Assembly: GCA_021848555.1 (NCBI GenBank)
Contig: JAJZUN010000087.1
Coordinates: forward strand, 1-9,035
DNA: 9,035 nt
Direction: 5' to 3'
DNA from: Pseudomonadota bacterium
GTDB lineage: Bacteria; Pseudomonadota; Gammaproteobacteria; Burkholderiales; SG8-39
In this document: positions 5,170 to 9,035 of the stretch, piece after piece
How positions within the stretch are numbered: position 1 is the stretch's first letter
How the letters are laid out: each line of letters starts with the position of its first letter
Notes under the pieces: generated by a model
Seen by the model: the letters and a program-made list of their open reading frames with translations, nothing else
Databases searched by the model: none
Told to the model about the DNA's origin: nothing
Made by a program: the position numbers and the translations under genes

Positions 5170-6402
5170 ATGCGTAAGAAAATCTTGGTAGCAGCAGTCG
5201 CCGGCGTCCTCGCGGCGCCGGGCGCCGCGTTCGCGCAAACATCCGGCACGAGCGTGACGGTCAGCGGCAGCCTGTTGATGAGCGTGGATAACCAAAGCGT
5301 GGGCAATGCCGTCGCGGCGCGCACGACAACCAGCGAAACCCGTCTGCAAGACGAGTCCTCGAGCGTGGTGTTCGGCATACGGGAAAACCTGGGCAACGGC
5401 TTGGCAGCGGTCGGAAGGCTCGACTTAAAGGTGGGTGTTCCCGCGGGGACCCTTGCACCCTTCGGAGAGTCCTGGGTCGGTCTGGACAGCAAAGACTGGG
5501 GCAGCCTGACGGCTGGCCGTCATGCGCTGCATTACTTCAAGACGCCGGAGGATGCCTACTTCCTGGGGGCATCCTATAGAGTAGGTCCCAGTTCACTCAT
5601 CGATTTCGCCGGCGGCGGCAGGGTCGCGATCGCGAACGCGACCCGGACTCCGAGTACCGTCAAATGGACCTCGCCCGCCTGGAACGGATTGCAGACTGTA
5701 GTCGCCTATTCGTTTAATCCGACCGGCGCGCAGTCCATATCCGCCGACGGGAAGTTCGGCAACACCGCCCGCACCGGCCGTGCATGGAACGTGAACCCGA
5801 CTTATAGCGCAGGGAACTGGATGGCCGGCTACAGTTTCTGGGATGCCAAGACAGACGCACCCAGCGCAACATACGATGCCGCCCTCCAGGGGCTCGGCAA
5901 CGCCGCTGGCAACGTTGGCGTTTACGCCGCCGGCCCCGGCGCGACGGCTATAGGCCAGCTCGTTACCGCCGACCAGCGCAGCGATTCGCTCTACGGTTAC
6001 TACACCTGGGGCGGCTGGAAGCTCGGCGCGATGTGGAACAAGACCAAGCTGACGGCGGCGGCGACCGGGGCGGGGCTGGCAGCGACCGGCACCAAATTGG
6101 GTGACCGCACGGCATGGTCGATTCCGCTGCGCTACGCGACCGGCCCGCACACCTTCATGGCGACCTACACGAAGGCGCAGGACGACAGCGCAACGGCGGT
6201 ACAGGATGGGGCGAAACAAGTTGCGCTGACCTATGCGTACTCGTTCTCCAAGCGCACCCACGTCGCACTATCGTGGGGCAAGCTGACGAACGACGGCAAC
6301 GGCGCGTACACGCCCTACGTGAGCACGGCTAGCGTCAACGGCGGATTGGCACCGGGCGAAAGCGCGCGCAACATCACGCTCGGGATGCGCCACAACTTCT
6401 GA
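5170..6402 (+). CDS. Outer-membrane general porin (Gram-negative trimeric porin)
   Basis: A 410-residue beta-barrel porin that lets small hydrophilic solutes cross the outer membrane. Residues 1-22 are a signal peptide (MRKK start, Ala/Val core, AFA cleavage before QTSG). The mature start SVTVSGSLLMSVDN is the typical first strand of Burkholderiales-type porins. SWVGLDSKDWGSLTAGRH (about 99-116) matches the conserved strand and turn before constriction loop L3. Alternating aromatic/polar strands continue to the last strand, ARNITLGMRHNF, whose terminal Phe is the signal recognised by the BAM assembly machine. Length is usual for the family. AAAGGA at 5157-5162, seven bases upstream, sets the start. 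The gene is monocistronic, ending in a strong terminator. The two-component genes downstream might regulate it in the manner of OmpR/EnvZ, but this is only suggested by position. Confidence 0.9.
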   Translation: MRKKILVAAVAGVLAAPGAAFAQTSGTSVTVSGSLLMSVDNQSVGNAVAARTTTSETRLQDESSSVVFGIRENLGNGLAAVGRLDLKVGVPAGTLAPFGESWVGLDSKDWGSLTAGRHALHYFKTPEDAYFLGASYRVGPSSLIDFAGGGRVAIANATRTPSTVKWTSPAWNGLQTVVAYSFNPTGAQSISADGKFGNTARTGRAWNVNPTYSAGNWMAGYSFWDAKTDAPSATYDAALQGLGNAAGNVGVYAAGPGATAIGQLVTADQRSDSLYGYYTWGGWKLGAMWNKTKLTAAATGAGLAATGTKLGDRTAWSIPLRYATGPHTFMATYTKAQDDSATAVQDGAKQVALTYAYSFSKRTHVALSWGKLTNDGNGAYTPYVSTASVNGGLAPGESARNITLGMRHNF

Positions 6403-6460
6403 TGTTCACCGGCGGCGCGATGCGTTTTGATCGCGCTGCTTCGGCTCGAAGAAACTCTCC

Positions 6461-6493
6461 AAAGGAACGCCTCGAAGAGGCGTTCCTTTTTTT
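6461..6493 (+). terminator. Strong intrinsic terminator of the porin gene
   Basis: A perfect 13-bp stem, AAAGGAACGCCTC (6461-6473) with GAGGCGTTCCTTT (6477-6489), has a GAA loop and a run of seven T (6487-6493). The A run opposite the T run could also give some termination on the other strand. Confidence 0.95.
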
Positions 6494-6747
6494 CGCGAAA
6501 ATGGTCAAGCGCGGCGTTTGCCGCTATTCCGATCGATGCGCGAGCAAGATAAGCGCGAACGCCGGTTTCGTTGCAATTGGGCGAACCGTGAAACCCAGGA
6601 ACAAGCCCCCTTCTGCAACAGCGCAATGCGGTAGCGGGAACTTGCAATTGTAATTTTTCGGTCACCTCGGCGTAAGGCGGCCGGTGTCAACATGCAACCG
6701 TACTCATTGCGTTTTCCTTGCGAATCCAGTCAATATTGGAGGGCAAC
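6494..6747 (+). other. Regulatory gap upstream of the two-component genes
   Basis: This 254-bp gap should contain the promoter of the regulator/kinase operon. It carries two copies of the nonamer TTGCAATTG at 6571-6579 and 6642-6650. The second merges into TTGTAATTT, which also resembles a -10 box (TGTAAT at 6648-6653), without a clear -35. No gene is visible. Confidence 0.4.
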
Positions 6748-7674
6748 ATGCCTGATTTGGCGAGCGACCACCACTCCGGTCTGGGAATGAACAGACGGCT
6801 CCGCGCGGCCGATCCGCGTTTGCCGCTCGTTGCAGGCTCGGGAGACGCAGCCGGCGAGGCAAGCCTGCGCTTGCAGGAAGCGATGACGCGAGCAGATGCA
6901 TCATCCATGCGCCCGGAGGCCGCGAATGCCGGCCCGGCCGACCTGTTGCTGGACCGGCGCATCCTGGTCGTGGACGACACAGCCGAAGTGGCGCTCATGG
7001 TGGCGCATCATCTGCGGGAATTCGTGAAATATGTGGCGGTTTGCGGCGATGGCCGATCGGCCTTGGCGATCGTAAAGGAGGAGCCGATCGATTTGATGGT
7101 GCTGGATCTGATGTTGCCCGAACTCGGCGGTCTCGAAGTTTGCAGCGCTCTGCGCGCATCCGGGAGGCCTCCGCTGATATTGATGCTGACGGCGCGGGCC
7201 ACGGAACTGGATCGAATTATCGGATTGGAATTCGGTGCGGACGACTACATGGTCAAGCCCTTCAGCGCGCTGGAACTCGTGGCGCGGGTGAAGGCGCTAT
7301 TCCGCCGGCTGGAGCGCGGCCATGCAAGCGCGGGGCCACCGCCGCCCGAAGGCAATATTATGGTCGGCGACTTGGTGATCGATTCGGCTGCGCGCCAGGT
7401 GTTTCGCGCGGGGGTGGAGATTTCGTTGACGGAAAAGGAGTTCGATCTGCTGTACCTTTTCGCAAGCAAACCCGGCAGGGTGTTTTCCAGAAACCAGTTG
7501 CTCGACCTGGTTTGGGGGTGCGGAAACGGCATATACGAATATACCGTCACCTCCCATATCAGCCGGCTGCGATCCAAAATCGAGTGCGATCCCGCCAATC
7601 CGCGCATCATCCAGACGGCCTGGGGCATCGGATACCGCCTATTGCGAGCACCCTGTGCCCATGCCGAAGCGTGA
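6748..7674 (+). CDS. OmpR/PhoB-family response regulator with a long N-terminal extension
   Basis: A 308-residue DNA-binding response regulator. The receiver domain (about residues 70-187) has the acidic pair Asp76/Asp77, the phospho-acceptor Asp120 (VLDLMLPELGG), the switch Thr148 (MLTAR) and Lys170 (MVKPFSALEL). A winged-helix domain (about 203-300) follows, with SLTEKEFDLL, the recognition region TSHISRLRSKIE and the closing GIGYRL. Family members are usually about 220-240 residues. The extra length is a 68-residue, Ala/Arg-rich, apparently disordered leader of unknown purpose. The ATG at 6748 has GGAGG at 6738-6742, five bases upstream. The TTG at 6718 is also open but unsupported, and the ATG at 6883 has a poorly spaced site and would shorten the leader. 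The kinase gene starts 5 nt downstream, so the two form an operon and almost certainly a cognate pair. The signal and targets are unknown. Confidence 0.92.
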   Translation: MPDLASDHHSGLGMNRRLRAADPRLPLVAGSGDAAGEASLRLQEAMTRADASSMRPEAANAGPADLLLDRRILVVDDTAEVALMVAHHLREFVKYVAVCGDGRSALAIVKEEPIDLMVLDLMLPELGGLEVCSALRASGRPPLILMLTARATELDRIIGLEFGADDYMVKPFSALELVARVKALFRRLERGHASAGPPPPEGNIMVGDLVIDSAARQVFRAGVEISLTEKEFDLLYLFASKPGRVFSRNQLLDLVWGCGNGIYEYTVTSHISRLRSKIECDPANPRIIQTAWGIGYRLLRAPCAHAEA

Positions 7675-7679
7675 GGCCC

Positions 7680-9035
7680 ATGCGCGCCGTACCGCGTTCC
7701 CTGTTCGGCCAGCTCGTATTGGCGCAGATCATCTTTGGCGGGCTGCTCGCCCTGGGGTTCGTGGTGGTACTCGGGCTAACCCACGCGCGCTATCACCTTG
7801 AGGCAACCCAGCGCCTGAGTCTCGGTTGGGCGGACAAAATACTCGCGCGCCACCCGCGTGAATTCAGCGCTAGCGAATCGGGATCGGACGATGCGCCGCT
7901 GCGCGATTTGCTGCTGCGTCTTGGCCGGGCCAGCCTGGCTGTCGACTTTCATGTGATCGACGGCTCCGGCAAGATTATTTTTTCCTCGGTGCCGGCCGCG
8001 AGGCTTATGCGCGCTTCGATCGATATCGGCGCAGTCGAATCCCTGATTCGAAATCCACGGGATTTGCCGGTCACGGTCGAGGACCCGGCCGAGCCGGGCG
8101 TATCGCGGATTTTTTCCGCCGCCCGTCTCGGACAAGGAGCAGGGGCGAAGGGATATCTTATCGTCCTGTTGCGCGGACAGGACGCGGGGGCGTTTCTCTC
8201 CCACCAGGGAAGCCGCGTATTGCTGGAATCGGTGGTGATAATGTCGGGCGTCAGTATGCTCGCATTCGCTGCCGCGCTGGCGCTGCTGGTGTCGATTCTG
8301 CGTCCTATCCGCAAGCTGTCGCGGACTCTGGATGAATTTCGGCGCGACAGCGGAATCGACTGGGAAAGCGAACAAGGGAAAAAGCCCGAACTCGAGGGAT
8401 CGGACCTCGAGCGGCTCAGTTTGCATTTCAATGAAATGGCTCGCCGCATCGTGGAGCTTCTGCAGCGGCTGAACGCCACCGATCGGAAAATGCGCGACAT
8501 GTTCGCAAACATTTCGCACGATCTGCGCACGCCGCTTACCATCATTCAGGGTTGTCTCGAAACGGCGCGGAGCAAAGGCGAGTCGCTGCCGGCGGCGCGC
8601 TGCATCGCGTTGATCGACGCGGCCTTGGCGCAGAGCCGTTCTCTCGGACGCCTCATCGAAACGGTGTTCGAATTGTCCAAGCTGCAAAGCCCCGACTACC
8701 GGCTGCGGCTTGAACCGTTTTCGATTGCGGAGCTGGTGCAGGACGTAACCATGAAATTCTCGCCGAAGGCGGCCAAGTGTGGCGTAACGATCCGGATAGA
8801 TGGCGGGGACAGGCACATCCAGGTCATCGCAGACGTGCTGCTGGTAGAACGTGTTTTCGATAATCTGATCGAGAATGCGCTGTGCCATGCCGTGGGCGCA
8901 AGCGAGATTACGATCCGGCTCGTGGAACGGGCCGCGGACCTGGAGGTCACGGTATGCGACAACGGTTGCGGCATTCCGGCGTCGGCCTGGAATCGCATCT
9001 TGGCGGAACAAGCGGGCAAGGCCCCCAGCTCCCCG
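7680..9035 (+). CDS. Membrane sensor histidine kinase, 3' end beyond the window
   Basis: The frame is open from the ATG at 7680 through the last base (452 codons). Predicted order: transmembrane helix about residues 11-34, a periplasmic sensor region of about 148 residues with no motif I recognise, a second helix about 183-206, a HAMP linker (207-258), and a HisKA dimerisation domain with His280 in FANISHDLRTPLT. The ATP-binding domain follows, with the N box DNLIENALCHA (Asn395, Asn399) and the G1 box DNGCGIP (427-433). The G2 box and the end of the domain are outside the window. It would autophosphorylate on His280 and pass the phosphate to Asp120 of the regulator encoded 5 nt upstream. GTGAGG at 7671-7676, overlapping the regulator's stop, fits coupled translation. 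The sensor region has no cysteine or His cluster that would argue for metal sensing. Confidence 0.92.
   Translation, partial: MRAVPRSLFGQLVLAQIIFGGLLALGFVVVLGLTHARYHLEATQRLSLGWADKILARHPREFSASESGSDDAPLRDLLLRLGRASLAVDFHVIDGSGKIIFSSVPAARLMRASIDIGAVESLIRNPRDLPVTVEDPAEPGVSRIFSAARLGQGAGAKGYLIVLLRGQDAGAFLSHQGSRVLLESVVIMSGVSMLAFAAALALLVSILRPIRKLSRTLDEFRRDSGIDWESEQGKKPELEGSDLERLSLHFNEMARRIVELLQRLNATDRKMRDMFANISHDLRTPLTIIQGCLETARSKGESLPAARCIALIDAALAQSRSLGRLIETVFELSKLQSPDYRLRLEPFSIAELVQDVTMKFSPKAAKCGVTIRIDGGDRHIQVIADVLLVERVFDNLIENALCHAVGASEITIRLVERAADLEVTVCDNGCGIPASAWNRILAEQAGKAPSSP

Noticed and set aside
4749..5177. Plus-strand open frame of 142 codons before the porin
   Set aside because: It has no ribosome site, no recognisable domain and overlaps the porin start. 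A minus-strand frame covers the same stretch equally well.
6718..6747. TTG at 6718 as start of the response regulator
   Set aside because: It would place the GGAGG ribosome site inside the coding region, and that site serves the ATG at 6748.
7776..9011. Long minus-strand open frame of 411 codons
   Set aside because: It lies entirely opposite the histidine kinase frame, which has clear H, N and G1 boxes. The antisense frame has no domain or ribosome site and is a GC-bias shadow.

Overview
The window looks like chromosomal DNA from a GC-rich, Gram-negative betaproteobacterium (Burkholderiales or Rhodocyclales type). This rests on a trimeric Burkholderiales-style porin ending in Phe, several Sec signal peptides, an OmpR-family two-component pair, and CopK-type periplasmic copper-binding proteins, a family best known from Cupriavidus metallidurans. 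The organism call is inference; no rRNA or tRNA gene is present.

Layout. Positions 1-1392 (+) hold the end of an ABC importer operon: a 5'-incomplete TauC/SsuC-type permease followed closely by a periplasmic family-3 solute-binding protein. Positions 1454-2454 and 2455-2960 (-) hold two tandem CopK-like genes, each with its own intrinsic terminator. The downstream copy (1520-2053) is complete, with signal peptide, two 40-residue modules and a CopK domain. The upstream copy (2455-2823) keeps the same modules and all the CopK methionines but has lost its signal peptide and start region. Positions 3024-4658 (-) encode a Sel1-repeat protein whose C-terminus resembles a degenerate tyrosine-recombinase core. 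After about 510 bp without a convincing gene, 5170-6402 (+) encodes an outer-membrane porin with a strong terminator. Positions 6748-9035 (+) carry an OmpR-type response regulator and a membrane sensor histidine kinase that runs off the window end.

How the parts may work together. The CopK proteins would buffer periplasmic copper. The complete copK gene has an ATTACA-N4-TGTAAT dyad 33 bp upstream of a TATAGT -10 box, as expected for an activator-dependent promoter. The regulator/kinase pair could control the porin next to it, the copK genes, or neither; the sequence does not settle this.

The most unusual signals are the duplicated 40-aa modules in front of the CopK domain, hairpins downstream of both copK copies that are kept by compensatory base changes, and the Sel1/recombinase-like fusion.
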